A stretch of 64,000 nucleotides of DNA. It comes from Fagopyrum homotropicum (Eukaryota; Streptophyta; Magnoliopsida; Caryophyllales; Polygonaceae). The position numbers and the translations under genes were made by a program. Location: NCBI GenBank assembly GCA_033239125.1, contig BSWB01000005.1, positions 20,265,447-20,329,446 on the forward strand, written 5' to 3'. A model generated the notes under the pieces. It was not told the DNA's origin. It was given only the letters and a program-made list of their open reading frames with translations, and did no database searches. Positions 12,375-23,820 of this stretch are shown piece after piece. Every line of letters begins with the position of its first letter. The stretch's first letter is position 1.

Positions 12375-12600
12375 ACACTAGAGGAAGATCCGGGAGCTAA
12401 GATTGAAACTCTAATTCAGAGGAAGAAGAGAGATTTAGATCTCGTTTCCAGTTGCAGTACCTCGACCGAGGCACTTTCTGGACCAAGCGAGGTGTTCATA
12501 TGTGTAGAACACCTCGGTCACCCACCTCGGACACTAACCGAGACGGCAAATGAGACGTTGTCAACTAAGGACGACGAATCTCTTAAACCCTTTTCTGATA
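12375..12600 (+). other. A1 pol deletion scar with palindrome cluster
   Basis: Between protease and the RNase H/integrase linker, A4 has about 1.7-1.9 kb of RT and RNase H; here there are about 225 bases. They contain a dense run of the A1 palindrome and half-sites (ACCTCGACCGAGG at 12459-12471; CACCTCGG and ACCGAG forms at 12482-12545). Homology to A4 resumes near 12600, at the segment preceding the EPWYADIVNYL motif. The protease-RT spacer of A4 (45120-45260) also carries that family's own palindrome, so the cluster may be original spacer and only the RT/RNase H block deleted. Confidence 0.75.
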
Positions 12601-13830
12601 ATCAATTTACAGTTTGTGGAGCACTGGCTTCACCAAGCCATTGATAATAAAGAGCCTTGGTATGCTGACATTGTTAATTATCTTGTTTGCCAAGAAATAC
12701 CACCCGGATTGACGTACTCTCCAAGGAAGAAATTCTTTAAAGACGTACGCCACTTTTATTGGGATGAACCTCTATTGTTCAAGAGAGGTCCAGATGGGAT
12801 GCTTCGATGATGCATTCCGGAAGAGGAAGTAGCCAACGTCATAAGACACTGCCATTCACTTCCCTGTGGAGGACATGCTAGCGCACATTAAACGTGCGCT
12901 AAGGTATTGCGTTCCGGTTTCTTTTGGCCTACATTATTTAAAGATGTACAAGCATTTGTTGTCTCTTGTGATGCATGCCAAAGAACAGGGAACCTATCCA
13001 AGAGAAATGAGATGCCACTCAACAATATCCAAGAGGTTGAGATATTTGATGTATGGGGAGTCGATTTCATGGGACCATTCCCATCATCCGGAGGAAACCT
13101 CTACATTCTCCTAGTTGTTGACTCTGTCTCTAGATGGGTGGAAGCCATTGCCTCTCCCACTAATGATGCCAAGGTGGTCGTGAAGTTCTTTAATCGGACT
13201 ATCTTCCCACGTTTTGGGACACCACGTATCATCATCAGCGGTGGAGGGACACATTTCATCAACCGGAAGTTTAATGCACTTCTATCGAAGTATGGGGTCA
13301 CCCACAAGGTAGCAACCCCTTATCACCCTCAAACTAGTGGACAGGACAAAATCTCGAATAGAGAAATCAAGGCAATCTTGGAGAAGACCGTCTCTAGAAC
13401 AAGGAAGGATTGGTCCATGAAGTTGGACGACGCTCTTTAGGCTTATAGGACTGCATTCAAGACCCCATAGGTACCACCCCTTATAATTTGGTATATAGGA
13501 AGTCTTGTCATCTACCCATTGAGCTAGAGCACAAGGCGTATTGGGCAACCAAGTGGCTAAATTTCGACATCAAAGAAGCCGGATATAAGAGGCTATTGGA
13601 CATCAATGAGTTGGAAGAGTTGCGCTTAAACGCTTATAAGAATGCCAAGATCTACAAGGAAAGAACAAAGAGATGGCATGACAAGCGTGTTATTCCTAAG
13701 GAGTTCAAAGAAGGAGATCTAGTTCTACTCTTCAACTCCCGCCTCCGCCTCTTTCCAGGTAAGTTGAAATCTAGATGGACAGGACCTTACATTGTTAAAA
13801 CTATTTTCCCCATGGTGCAGTGGAAATTTG
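12600..13830 (+). pseudogene. int: A1 integrase (catalytically dead, frameshifted)
   Basis: Begins with the RNase H-integrase linker (KEPWYADIVNYLVC), then the His/Cys zinc domain (HCHSLPCGGH ... CDACQRTG) and the DDE core. The first catalytic Asp is present ([11 protein letters not shown], near 13060). The second is Gly (SGGGTHF, codon 13240-13242), and the Glu is Lys ([10 protein letters not shown], codon 13348-13350). Breaks: TGA at 12808, a stop in the zinc region near 12890, TAG at 13438 and a one-base loss near 13468. After that the C-terminal part ([22 protein letters not shown]) runs in another frame until a further shift near 13815. Integration of A1 must therefore have used integrase supplied in trans, or predates these mutations. 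Confidence 0.88.
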
Positions 13831-14099
13831 GGGAGAATCAAGCGGAAGCTTCAAGGTCAATGGCCATAGATGAAGATTTACCGGCCGGATGTTCCGGAGG
13901 AGGAGATTGCTGCCCTACACCTTCTTTAGGGATGACGTATGGTCTAGCTAGCGATCTTAAACCAAGCGCTTCTTGGAAGGCAACCCAAGGTATTGCTTTC
14001 TTTTCTCTTTCTAGTCTAGTTTTAGATAGTTTGTTTTGTTTGTTTTTGTTTTCTTCTAGGACAACAACCAGGTATTCCAAAAAGAAAGATCAGAGCTGA

Positions 14100-14752
14100 G
14101 GAGCTACACTGGAAGGACAGAAGTTCGATAAATTAAGAAGACAAAGTTCGAATAAGATACATCTCGGTTGTTGTCACAGCGCCTCGAACAAGATGTTCTT
14201 GAGGAAACCGAGGCGACTAGGGCTGACAAAAACCCACCTCAGTCCAGCCACCTCGGTCCGGTCGGGACCACCTCGACCGAGGTGACAACAGAATCGGTGA
14301 AGGGTATAAAAGGAGAAACAATTTCTCCCTCTTCCTTCCCATTTAACCCCTCGACCGCGGCGCTTCTCCCACCTCGTTTCTTCGTTTCTCGATCGTTTTC
14401 TACGATTCTTGCTCTGGTTCTGCAAGGAAAATCAAGAGGATCAATTTGCAAGCAAGAAACCGCAACAAAAAAACGCCTCGAATTGACCGAATCTGGGGTA
14501 AGAACTCGAAAACCCTAACTCGTTCTCTCTTCACTGTTTTGGGATGTAATTGGCTTTGGTTGCCAATCATTTGTATTGGAAAAGACTTAAGTACCCCTTA
14601 GGAAAAACTGCTAGTGAAATTGGGGGAAAAGAAGTGGAAATCAGAAAGTTGAAATCAAACAGCATTCTACCTCGGTCCATTCGACCTGCGCCTCGGCCGA
14701 GGTGTTCTTGAGAGTTGTCAGCCCGACCGAGGTGACCTGTCAGAGGAGAAAG
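14100..14752 (+). promoter_or_regulatory. A1 spacer with internal TATA box and palindrome clusters
   Basis: Noncoding spacer between integrase and ORF-1. A palindrome cluster at 14249-14285 (including ACCTCGACCGAGGT) lies 20-55 bases before a consensus TATA box, TATAAAAGG at 14305-14313. A second cluster lies at 14691-14739. This repeats the LTR layout of a cluster before the TATA box and another about 0.4-0.5 kb after it. A plausible splice donor (GG|GTAAG at 14498) and acceptor (TGTCAG ending at 14743) would join a leader directly to the ORF-1 ATG at 14753. Promoter and intron are inferences from motifs only. Confidence 0.5.
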
Positions 14753-15892
14753 ATGAGTTCTAGATCTGATCGCCAGCTAGTTCTGAGGGATGGTTCCTCA
14801 CCTTCTTTTGCTTCTAAACCTTTTATTCTGTTGATTCACGAGCGTCACCAGACAGACTATAATCATATTTGCGGGCGTCCTATCATTGCCCCGTGGTTTT
14901 TAGATGTTACTACATTTGATTGCCTCTATGCGATGGAGGATCTGAGGAGGATGATCTCCATGGTTGGACTGGAGCAGTTCATGGAGATCCGGGCACCGGC
15001 TTACCTTGAGCAGACCATAGAGTTCGTGAGTTCTATGACTCACGTTCCTAAGACGAGGAGCATCAAGTTCCGGTTGATGAACCGGAACTACATCATTCCT
15101 TTGGATGATTTCAGAGATATTTTTGGCTTCCCGACTCCTACAATGACTGAGTTTCCTTCTCGAGTGGTGGCTCGATAGTTTTGGGGGCAGATAACCCACG
15201 TTGTGGAGCATGTAGACAGGTGGAGACTTGGACACTCCATGGAGCGGATTATTTTCCACCTAGCATTCAGATTGGCCCACCGGATTTTTAGTGAGACCCT
15301 TTTGGCGCGTACTGAGATGCCTCAAAAGATTAGACAGGGACAGTTGTTGAGTCTCTTCTTATTGGTTACTAGTGGAGTACCCGACTTTGGGGGTATGTTA
15401 GCTGAGGATCTGCACAGGATCAAGGCAAAGGCGAAGGGGGATATCTGCTGCGGAGGACTTGTGACTCACATCGCGAGTTACATAGGTCTGGACCTCAAAG
15501 CTTGTATGGTTGTCGCGGCTGTGAAGCCGCTAGGGTTGCAGGAGATGATCACGAGGAGGATTCTATTTCCTCGTAGACTTACTACTCCGTACGTAGCCAT
15601 GCCCTGGGAGCAGACTGCACCTCAAGGTATACCATCGTCAAATCAATTCACATTCTTCGATTCTCAGTACTGGTCTTCCGCCTGGATGCCTTATATTCAG
15701 GATGCCCAAGACGCTGATGCTACTACTGATGAGGAGGAGTATGATCATGGCAGTGCTGCCATGGAGACCAGGACTGATACCGCCGGTCCTAGCGTGCCAG
15801 TGTCGACCTTGATATGGAGGCGACAGAGGAGGAGGCAACAGTACTATCTCGACCAGCTAGGCGCAGGCCTCGTAGGCAACGGGACCCAGTAG
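14753..15892 (+). pseudogene. A1 ATHILA ORF-1 family gene (one stop)
   Basis: The gene downstream of integrase in Athila elements, of unproved function and sometimes discussed as env-like. I chose ATG 14753 (MSSRSDRQLV) because the preceding codons lie in palindrome sequence. Visible family features are the opening domain (YAMEDLRRMISMVGLEQFMEIR, about residues 60-82), FRLMNRNYIIPLDDFRDIFGFP (about residues 105-125), and the C-terminal domain with LARTEMPQKIRQGQLLSL and a CGGLVTHIASYIGLDL motif. A single TAG at 15176-15178 splits it, and the same frame continues to 15892. The C-terminus is acidic then arginine-rich. No signal peptide or membrane segment is evident, so an envelope role is not supported by this copy. 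A3 has a more damaged homologue on the minus strand. Confidence 0.8.
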
Positions 15893-16012
15893 CTCATCGA
15901 CGGATTGATGAGGTGACGGACCAGATGATCAACTCCTACGCCGCCTTATCCCTGGAGATGATGGAGTTGAGGGAGAGCCAGCACTACCAGCGCCGGATGA
16001 TGGAGATCTAGT

Positions 16013-17459
16013 TCCAGCACACGATGGGCTATCCTTTTGATCCATCCCAGCATCCGTACGTGCCATATCCACCACCACCACCAGCACATCAGGACTAGAG
16101 CTTGCAGGGATTTCTTTTCTTTATTTATTATGCAGCTCAGCTTATGTCCGGTGAGTACTCTCTTTTTCTTAGACTTATTTTGACCCATTGGGACAATGTG
16201 TCCCAAGTACGGGGGTATTGTGGATGTATTTATATGACTTACTTGCTACTATGATTTGTATGATGACTATGATGGATATTTATGATGATTTTTATGCTTT
16301 ATGTGGTTATCTGTCATTTCATGCATACATGCAGGTTTTTGTTTGAGAAAAACGTCAAAAAAAACTGGTTTATAAAAAAAAATAAATTTTGCTCGACCGG
16401 GATGGTTATGGCCAAACGAGGTTGACCACCTCGTTTGACTTAGAACACCTCGACCGAGGTAGGGTTTCTAACTGAAAATTTTTGAAAAAAGTTTTTGTGT
16501 TTCTTTTCTGGATATGATCTTAGTGAAGATAAAGTTTGTAGATTGGATTTAAAATCTTTACATGCTTGAAAGGTTTTACGATATGTTTAAGTTGCTATTT
16601 GCTTTGTTTTAAAATGCTAGCATGTTTAATTCTTTGTCCTTATCAAAATTATGTTGAATTTGAAGGTTGACACCACATAATAAGTTCTCTCACTCTCTTC
16701 CTGGAAAGACCAAGGCAATTCATTCTCTTCTCTTCTTCTTCTTGATCATGCTTTGCCCCTCATATACATTTTTTGCCTCCCTTTGCCTATCCGGGAATGT
16801 GGAAGCAAGTGGTGAAAGCAAATGAAGTAACAGTTGAGAAGTTGGCTGGAAGTGAAAGTGTTAGAAAGTAATAATAGGTTTGGGGAAGTCAATCATGATG
16901 ATGAGTAACTCGGCACCATTCACATAGCCGGGTGTTTGTATCTTGCTAATCATCTAGGCTTTGGTTATTGTGCACCTCTGTCCATGCAATCCAAAAAGTA
17001 AAGTAAAAAAAAAGCGTGAAATAAGCAAAGCTTATTGGTGGAGGTTGTTGAAGTTCAAGTAAAAGTGAAGTAAGATCCTATTCCCGGATTCTAGCACCAC
17101 ATTACCTTCTATGCATCCCTACCCTACACGTTTCTTGACCTTTCTCTTTGGAAAACCCTTGAGACCTCGAGCTTGTTGATTGACTTAGTGGTTTAAATTG
17201 GATTATACATGATTGATTTCGATAAACATGAATTATGATGCATTCTATGATTTTATGCAAAGATGAACAACTTTCTTATATTCATGAAATGTTTTGACCA
17301 TGTTTGATTTTATTTTCCATGAAGCATTCTCTTAGGGTGATCTAAGGGGGAAGCACACCACCAAAAGGTTTTTGAAGGATTTTTTTTGATCTTTTAGACT
17401 TATAATCCATCCTATCCTCTACCTAATATTCGGAACTTGCTTGGGGACAAGCAAGGGAC
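16013..17459 (+). other. A1 3' noncoding region
   Basis: No coding signal. Contains a short marker (GGGACAATGTGTCCCAAGTACGG, about 16190-16213) also seen in A2 and A4. It also has palindrome copies at 16391-16460 (ACCTCGACCGAGGT at 16447-16460), and a block at 16902-16939 (GAGTAACTCGGCACC ... GGGTGTTTGT) that is conserved in A2 and A4 despite wide divergence around it. Confidence 0.7.
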
Positions 17460-17474
17460 AAGTATGGGGTATTT
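17460..17474 (+). other. A1 polypurine tract
   Basis: AAGTATGGGGTATTT immediately before the 3' LTR; the same motif precedes the 3' LTRs of A2 and A4 and, on the minus strand, A3 (AAGTATGGGGGAGTT). It would prime plus-strand DNA synthesis. Confidence 0.8.
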
Positions 17475-19227
17475 TGATAGCATGTATTATAGTCTATGTT
17501 TTGACACCGGTTTAGACGTTTTATCTTCATAAGACTGCATGTATGAGCATACATTCTGTGATTATATTTCTATTTCATCTACCTTTGCAGGAATCGAGGT
17601 CTACACCTAGTTTCGTTATAATCGTAGGTAAAACGGCACATTTTGGACTAAAAATGAGCTAAGGGAGCTAAGGAGTCATTGGAGCTACATTTAGGAGGTT
17701 AAGGAGGAATTCAGGAAGCATGAAAATGGATTAGAGAATTACTTTGGACCAGATTTGAGAGATTTCACATTCAGTTCAGAGTCACCTCGTTCAGCTACAG
17801 TACCACCTCGACCGAGGTGATTCTGAGGAGCTCCCCAACCGAGGTGGATGCCCTTTCGCCGGCGAGGAGATATATTTTATGGCTGAGATCTTTTATTTAT
17901 GGAATAAAGATATCTTATTTTTGGGCTGGATTTTTGGAAGGAAGAAAAGATATTCAGCTGATTTAATTGGATATATTTTATAGGAAAATATCTTTTAAGA
18001 TATTTTATCTTTGGAAGATAATTTTCCTATATAAAGGGTTGGATTTTCCACAAATTCAATCCATGCTTAGACGTGCTGAGACAGCCGCTGCATCAAAGTC
18101 CTGCGATTGCAGAAGATTTCCCTTCGGACTTGAAGGAAGAAGGAAGATTTCCTTGTTGAAGATAGCCTTTGAAGGAGTTTTATGAGATTTCTCTAGGCTA
18201 CCTTTGGTTACTTTTGGTTGGTTGTTCTTGCTTGATTTGTGACTTGAAAACACTGATTTGTTACATATTGAATCCAGTTATTGAAGTCTTTCTATTAAAG
18301 TCTTATTGTTTGATAATTGATTCTTTCCTTATAAAGTTTATTATTGTCATCATGATGATTGTTGGCTAAGTTTCTTTTGCGATTCTAGGGTGATTGACTG
18401 AAGGTTGTGGGAAAGACGATGATAGAATGATCTTAATACTAGCCGGACCTTGAAAATTCGAGTCTTTATCTTAACCGACGAACATCTCGCTCAGTCGATG
18501 AACACCTTGGCCAGGGTGGATTCTGTCTGACCGAGGTGAACGTTTCCCTGATCCAAATCCGAGTTAAGAACCAGTTTGCCAAAACCTATACATGTTAATC
18601 CTTTCCCGGTTCAATGCAAGCCTAGGATGAGACTTACCCGGTGATTCCTTTGTATGTTTACCTAAGATCATAAGCGATAGGTAATAAAGGTTTATCCTTT
18701 ATTGGGGTTTGAGTGTGCTTCCGTTCCAATCTTGAGAGTTAACCTGAGACTTACCCGGTAAAGGTTGATTCTATTCCCTTGGTTGGTGTATTAGTTTGAG
18801 GTTTTAGTTTTATACCTTAGTTCCTTGCGACTTACCCGGTAATAGGAATTACGGTTTGGGATAGTGAGTAGTGAGACTTACCCGGTGAACTATTCCCATC
18901 TTAGAAACACCTTCCCTTTGCAAAATCTCAGCTTTGACCGCTATATCTTTAGATCTTGAGTTTGAACCACAACTGGATGTCTTAATCCCTAGAATCCGCA
19001 TTTCCTCTTATTTGACTTATATCATCTTTGATTACTTTGATTGCTTTTGTTGATTGCATTATTTGACAACCGATTCTGTGCTTGGTTTCGCCTAAGTCCC
19101 TGTGTTCGACCCCTGGAATCTCTTGCTTTTATTACAATTGACCCGTACACTACGGGTTCGCATCCTTGTTTAAGCACATTTCCTTGGTTATAAATTTAAA
19201 GCTTGCACACACTTTTTGGAGCGAACA
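17475..19227 (+). repeat. A1 3' LTR
   Basis: 1753 bases, TGATAGCATG to GGAGCGAACA, colinear with the 5' LTR with scattered substitutions. The TATA box reads TATATAAAG (18028-18036). The inverted repeat arms are kept at 17979-17989 and 18021-18031, and the full palindrome ACCTCGACCGAGGT lies within 17804-17819. Followed by ATAAG, one base different from GTAAG before the 5' LTR. Confidence 0.95.
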
Positions 19228-20099
19228 ATAAGGGGGTAAAGGTGGACCTGATATCCTCCTTTGGGTTGAGTTATCGTTATGACAATTGAGAGGTACCATT
19301 GTGATGGCCTAGTTTGAAGCAAGTTGTGGACGGTAATGTGGTACCTTGTGATGTTAGAATTGGTGAGTATATGTAAGTTTAGCTAAACAAATACGTGATG
19401 ACCTCGCTTGGATAGCGGTGGTCCAAAGGCAGATGTTAGATAAGCTAGGTCACGAGAAAGTATGTACTGAAAAGAGGTACGGACCTCTTGGTCTCGGATA
19501 TGCGATGAGTCGAGTTAAGAGTATCAAGGACGCGAGGCATCATACGTGTTGGTCATGAGAAGGGAGTTGGGTTCCAATATATATATCAGACCTTTTTGGA
19601 GATATTGACGCGAGTTGGGAAGTAGTTTACCGGTCGGTGTGGCCTCTGAGAGTGGAGAATGTTCACCAGATTTCAGGTGTGACGATCGATGGAACACGTG
19701 TATGGCTCGAGATATGATCTTAGTTGTGATGATCTAGGGATAGACGAGGAGCCGATGAAGCTACCGGGAGGACGTGGTATAGTATCTTTGTCGGAGTTTT
19801 ACGATGATCTAGTTACGTCGAGTTGACCTGTTGGTTAGAGTTTACGTACATATGCGAGTTTACGTGTTTTGTGCCCCGAGCGGGAATGTGTTGTATGATT
19901 GGTTAGCTTTTGTCTTATTATGCGGTTTATGCAAGTTTGTGTGTAGGACTTGCGAGGTCTTGACTTGGTGACACGATTGTGTGAAGGTTATCGATTACGG
20001 AAGTTTGCACGTTATGGATTTGAGTGGTTACCGAGTTCTTAGACCGCGAGTTTTGTGTTCGCAAGTTTTGGGCCGAAACTTGTTTTTAGTGGGATTAGT
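19228..20099 (+). pseudogene. C0: integrase C-terminus and chromodomain remnant
   Basis: Resumes the chromovirus interrupted by A1. Around 19393-19470 the reading RDDLAWIAVVQRQMLDKLG matches the integrase tail 'VHDDIARVALIRERML'. Around 19580-19680 a GPYQISDLFGD-type segment and LRVENVHQ match the linker before the chromodomain. Near 19750 RRGADEAT matches the chromodomain core 'W-RRG-DEATWE'. It ends with the GGGCCGAAACTTGTTTTTAG-type 3' signature found before chromovirus 3' LTRs here. Confidence 0.72.
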
Positions 20100-20144
20100 T
20101 GTAACATCTGGAATTTTTATTACGGATTGTTAACATGTTATCGA
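20100..20144 (+). repeat. C0 3' LTR, first 45 bases, cut by C1
   Basis: TGTAACATCTGGAATTTTTATT follows the polypurine-like tract of C0; 45 bases in, a second TGTAACATC start (C1 at 20145) interrupts it. The 5 bases before C1 are ATCGA, but the matching right-hand duplicate is lost because the C1 3' LTR is truncated. Confidence 0.65.
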
Positions 20145-22147
20145 TGTAACATCCGGAAATTTTATTTCCGGAAGTTGAGTTGTTTCCAACCTTTCCGCGT
20201 CTACGACTTATTTCCCGCATGCACGTTTGCTGAGTACGGGTTTTAACGCGGGATGGAGACATCTTTTAACATTCTGACCTTGGGAGTGAGGGGACGAGGG
20301 GGCTGACCCATGGATAACCCACCTCGTTTTGTCAGCTCATTACTCTCTCCTCTCTTCCCCACTTTTCCTTTCACGTTCATTTTTCTTCCTTCTACTCTTA
20401 TCTTCCTTCTTGCCTGCTCTCATCTTCTTGTGCCTTGGAAGAGTTGGGTAGGAGTTGGAACTTGGGTATTCCGGATCATCCTGTGGTAAGTGGTCTGCTT
20501 CCCTCTTTCTCTTGATGCTTGTTTTCTCTTCTTCCTCTTCTCTTCATCTCCATTGCTATGGAGGAAGCTTTTGAAGGGAGATCTAGTAAACCCTTGCATG
20601 TCCCTTTCATTAGCTTGTTTAGGTAGTGGTGAGGAGGCTAGGACCTGTGGTGAGAGTTTGGAGAAATCCCAACAAGAGAAGGAGGCATTAGGAGAAAAGA
20701 ACCAGTCGAAGAAACTAAGAAGACGAAGTTTCTGTTGCTCGACCGCAGGGGCGGACCACCAGAGGCGCTGGGGTGGACCAAGGCAATCGCAGGGGCGGCC
20801 ACCAGGTGCAGGGGCGGCGCCAGAGGTCCGTAGGGGCGGCGACAGGTTCCACCGGGAGTGCTAGCTTGCTTCCGCGGTTGCGTTTTCTTCACCAGTAGGT
20901 TCCTTCCTCCCTTCCTCTTTGTTCCTTCCTTAGAACTTATGTTGTTGCGTAGTTAGAAGCATGTTTAGGTTGATCTAGGACTATGAGAATGCCATCTAAT
21001 GGCTTGAACCTAGGTGCCCTTGAATCTTTAGTGAGCTTGTGTGTGTGAAGGCCTTGTGGTCTCTCTTCCTCTTACCTCCTTAGTCCAGCTTGGTTTATGC
21101 TGGATCTCTTATAAGTTGTGGGCTTTTGTTCCCTCCCTCCTTTGTTTATCATGTTCTTGACCTCTTAAAGGTTCAAGAAAGCTTTCCTAGCTTCTAGTTG
21201 TTTAACCCCTTGATAGGTTGTTAGCTTGGGAGAGTTTTAGAGTTGTGTTGTGAGTTTGATGTTGTATATATATCTTGGTGATCAGGCTTTGGTTGTCCTA
21301 TTCGGAAAATTAGATCGTTGATTTGATTAGCTTGAGACGAGGTAAGTCTTCGGACTTACTTAGCCGCTTCTATGCCTTATCGGATATATTATGGTGGTAT
21401 GTGTTTATCGCTTTTGAGTATGAAAACGGATTAGGATCTACTTGATCTAATGTATTATTGGCCCATTGTTACTATTAATATATGGTGGTGACATTACTGC
21501 CCAGCTCCCGAGGGAGACTGGGAGGATCTCTGCGACCAGGCCATACATAGTATACGGGCGGGCTTCTTCATCACTACCTCAGGGTTTACGGTTTGGTTAC
21601 ACGGGGACAGAGGCGAGAGTTATAAGACTCTCGTGTCACACTTGAATGAATGGATTAGTTATGGAATAATCTAAAAAGATATTAAGTAATGAATGTGTAT
21701 GTTGTGTGTTATGTATGCTTCCTTGTGTGTTTGTGCCATATTATTCTTATAATGCCTAGAATGTGACCTAACAGTTTCAAACTGTTTTGTGTAGATGCCT
21801 TGTAGGTTAGGGATGCCGCTGAGTGAGGTGGAGGAGTGGACAACCGAGTGGTCTCCGTACATTGTAGGACGGGGGCGTTTTTGGAGTTTTTCTTGTATTT
21901 TCGGATTATGTCATGTCATACGTTTTGGATTCCTTTACGTTTTATGTCGTTTTGAGGACTCGGCTGAGTTTCCAACTTGTATCCCTTCCTTTCTTTTCTT
22001 GCATACATTATAGCTATTTTGAGTTTTACGCCTTTATTTGTGCCAAGTTGGAAAGGTCCGGTGAGATTGTTGTCAAGCTACGGGTCGGGACCCATTGTGT
22101 GGTCTCGCCCGTAGCATTTTGAAATCCCGCGGATTTGGGGTGTTACA
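20145..22147 (+). repeat. C1 5' LTR
   Basis: 2003 bases from TGTAACATCCGG to ...GGGGTGTTACA, with TGTAAC/GTTACA terminal inverted repeats. About 600 bases in is a cluster of GC-rich words (GACCGCAGGGGCGG at 20741-20754, further copies at 20788, 20807 and 20828). Two hairpin-forming stretches shared with L0 and C2 lie at 21342-21359 and 21606-21637. No convincing TATA box was recognised. Confidence 0.92.
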
Positions 22148-22150
22148 AAT

Positions 22151-22162
22151 TGGTATCAAAGC
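22151..22162 (+). other. C1 primer-binding site (initiator tRNA-Met type)
   Basis: TGGTATCAAAGC three bases after the LTR. The chromovirus consensus is TGGTATCAGAGC, complementary to initiator tRNA-Met, so one base differs. Confidence 0.88.
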
Positions 22163-22573
22163 CCTAGGTTGACAACAATGGCACTCATAACCTTCTAAAG
22201 GCCGAACGAGGAATAAACAGAACCCCAAGGGTTCTGACTTTTCATTTTCAAAATTCAATGCATGAGTCGGGATTGGGTTAGAATGTACGGGACCTCCACT
22301 CCTCACGCAAACCTCGGCGACGTAGATTTCTGTATTTGATGTATATATATTTGCATAGTTATATTTATGTGTATGGTCTTAGGATGATTTCGGACATGTA
22401 TGTACTTAGATATGCATGTGACATTAGGATGATTGGGCTTTTATGCCTTGGTTGCACCTTGGATTTCGGCTTCTTACTTACCATGCTTTTATAAGTCTTC
22501 TTTCATAAGTAATATTATAAGTATGACCTTCATATCGAGTTAATTACACCTAAATAAACGCTAAACGATATAG

Positions 22574-23820
22574 ATGACACGTACGAGAGCGATTGCTTAT
22601 GTAGGACCCGTCCGGGGTAGAGCACCACTTCCTCCTACCGTCCTGAGACGGGGACGAGTAGGAAGACCTCCAGGCACAAGAGGTCGGGGACGTATCCCTA
22701 TTGTGGACCCACCAGCAGTGGATCCGTCAGTAGTTGAGGGTTCCAATAGAGGACGTGGCGGAGAGTGACATTCTCGAGGGAAGGGAAATGAGAGTTGTGA
22801 GGTTTGGGGCGCGTAGTTCCTCATCTACTAGGACCGGGGGAGCATCGATTAGGGCTACCGTGTTCGAGGATTATGTACGTCGAGTTGAGGAGGCGTATAG
22901 GATTGGAGCACCACCTCTAACGCCACCAGAACCGGTGCTTGCACCTGCACCTGCGAGATCGACTGAGGTCTCACAGATGGTTACACAAACCAAGGTCGTA
23001 CTAGAGATTGTTACACCAGCAATAGTTGCATCCGGGCCGGTTGTGGAGATTGTAAGGGTTAGAGACGAGCTGAGGTCTCCTGGACCTATTTCCTGGTTGA
23101 AGGCTTTCAGCTAGAAACATGTGCCTTACTTCAACGGGAAAGTAGGGTTGGAGGTTGAGCATTGGATCGGGCACGTGGAGATAGCACTTGAGCTTATCCG
23201 TTGCCTAGAGGAGAGGCAGGTCGAGGTGGTTCAGACTTTGGTAGAGAGCAGGTCCACTATTGGTGGAGGTCGGTACGAGGAGGTGTGACTAGGATGGACA
23301 AACTGTTGAGACTTTTTAAAGAGACTTTCTGCCCAAATTCTTTGAGGAGAGACCGAGTCCAAGATTTCTTGGAGGCTGGGTTTGAGGACGTCCCATATAT
23401 CAAGGCGATCAGGCGTTTCCGAGCGGAGTTGGCCTTGCTGGGGCCCGCCGCACCTCCGGCGGACCAACACGTGTATCTCTTTTCTAGGAGATTGAGGGAG
23501 TCCACCCGTGCATACCTTGCTGGATTCAGTTGTGATTCCCTGGCCGAGTACCAAGATTGAGCATCGGCATATGAGAGAGACAAACCAGGAGCTAGGAGAG
23601 TGGCGCAGTCCGGAGGACCGGACAAGGGTCAGAGGACGGGACCCACTAGTTTAGGGGCAAGAGCCTCGGGACAGGGCTGTAGTCCGGCCCAGGGACATAC
23701 AGGCCGTCCGCTTGTTACTCAGGCGCTAGACAGAGGGAGGAAATGTTATAACTGCGGAGGACATGATAATCTTAGGCCCGATTGTAGGAAGCCTCTAGTG
23801 ACGTGTTTCTCTTGCGTTCA
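22574..23820 (+). pseudogene. gag: C1 gag, 5' part (frameshifted, split by A2)
   Basis: Starts at ATG 22574 with an Arg/Gly/Pro-rich N-terminus. It shifts frame near 22740 and continues to a stop at 23112 before the capsid core (FNGKVG-EVEHWIGHVE, EERQVEV). Another shift near 23245 leads to the HYWWRSVRGG motif and the capsid C-terminal part (to 23560). A zinc knuckle CYNCGGHDNLRPDC lies at about 23748-23790, ending the readable gag. The element A2 follows at 23821; downstream sequence from 30505 continues the gag tail. No intact Gag could be made from this copy. Confidence 0.82.

Larger units (their letters stand above)
8023..19227 (+). mobile_element. A1: Athila-type Ty3/gypsy element, 11.2 kb, defective
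   Basis: Two LTRs of 1753 bases each, a tRNA-Asp-type primer site, gag, protease, an integrase fragment, an ATHILA ORF-1 gene and a polypurine tract, all on the plus strand. The flanking 5-mers are GTAAG (8018-8022) and ATAAG (19228-19232), a target duplication with one mismatch. RT and most of RNase H are missing. Inserted into the integrase region of C0. The palindrome word ACCTCGACCGAGGT and variants recur in both LTRs, gag, the pol scar, the spacer before ORF-1 and the 3' noncoding region. Confidence 0.93.

Noticed and set aside
14753..15892. ORF-1 as a viral envelope gene
   Set aside because: No signal peptide, membrane segment or cleavage site seen; it matches the ATHILA ORF-1 type instead, so I do not call it env.
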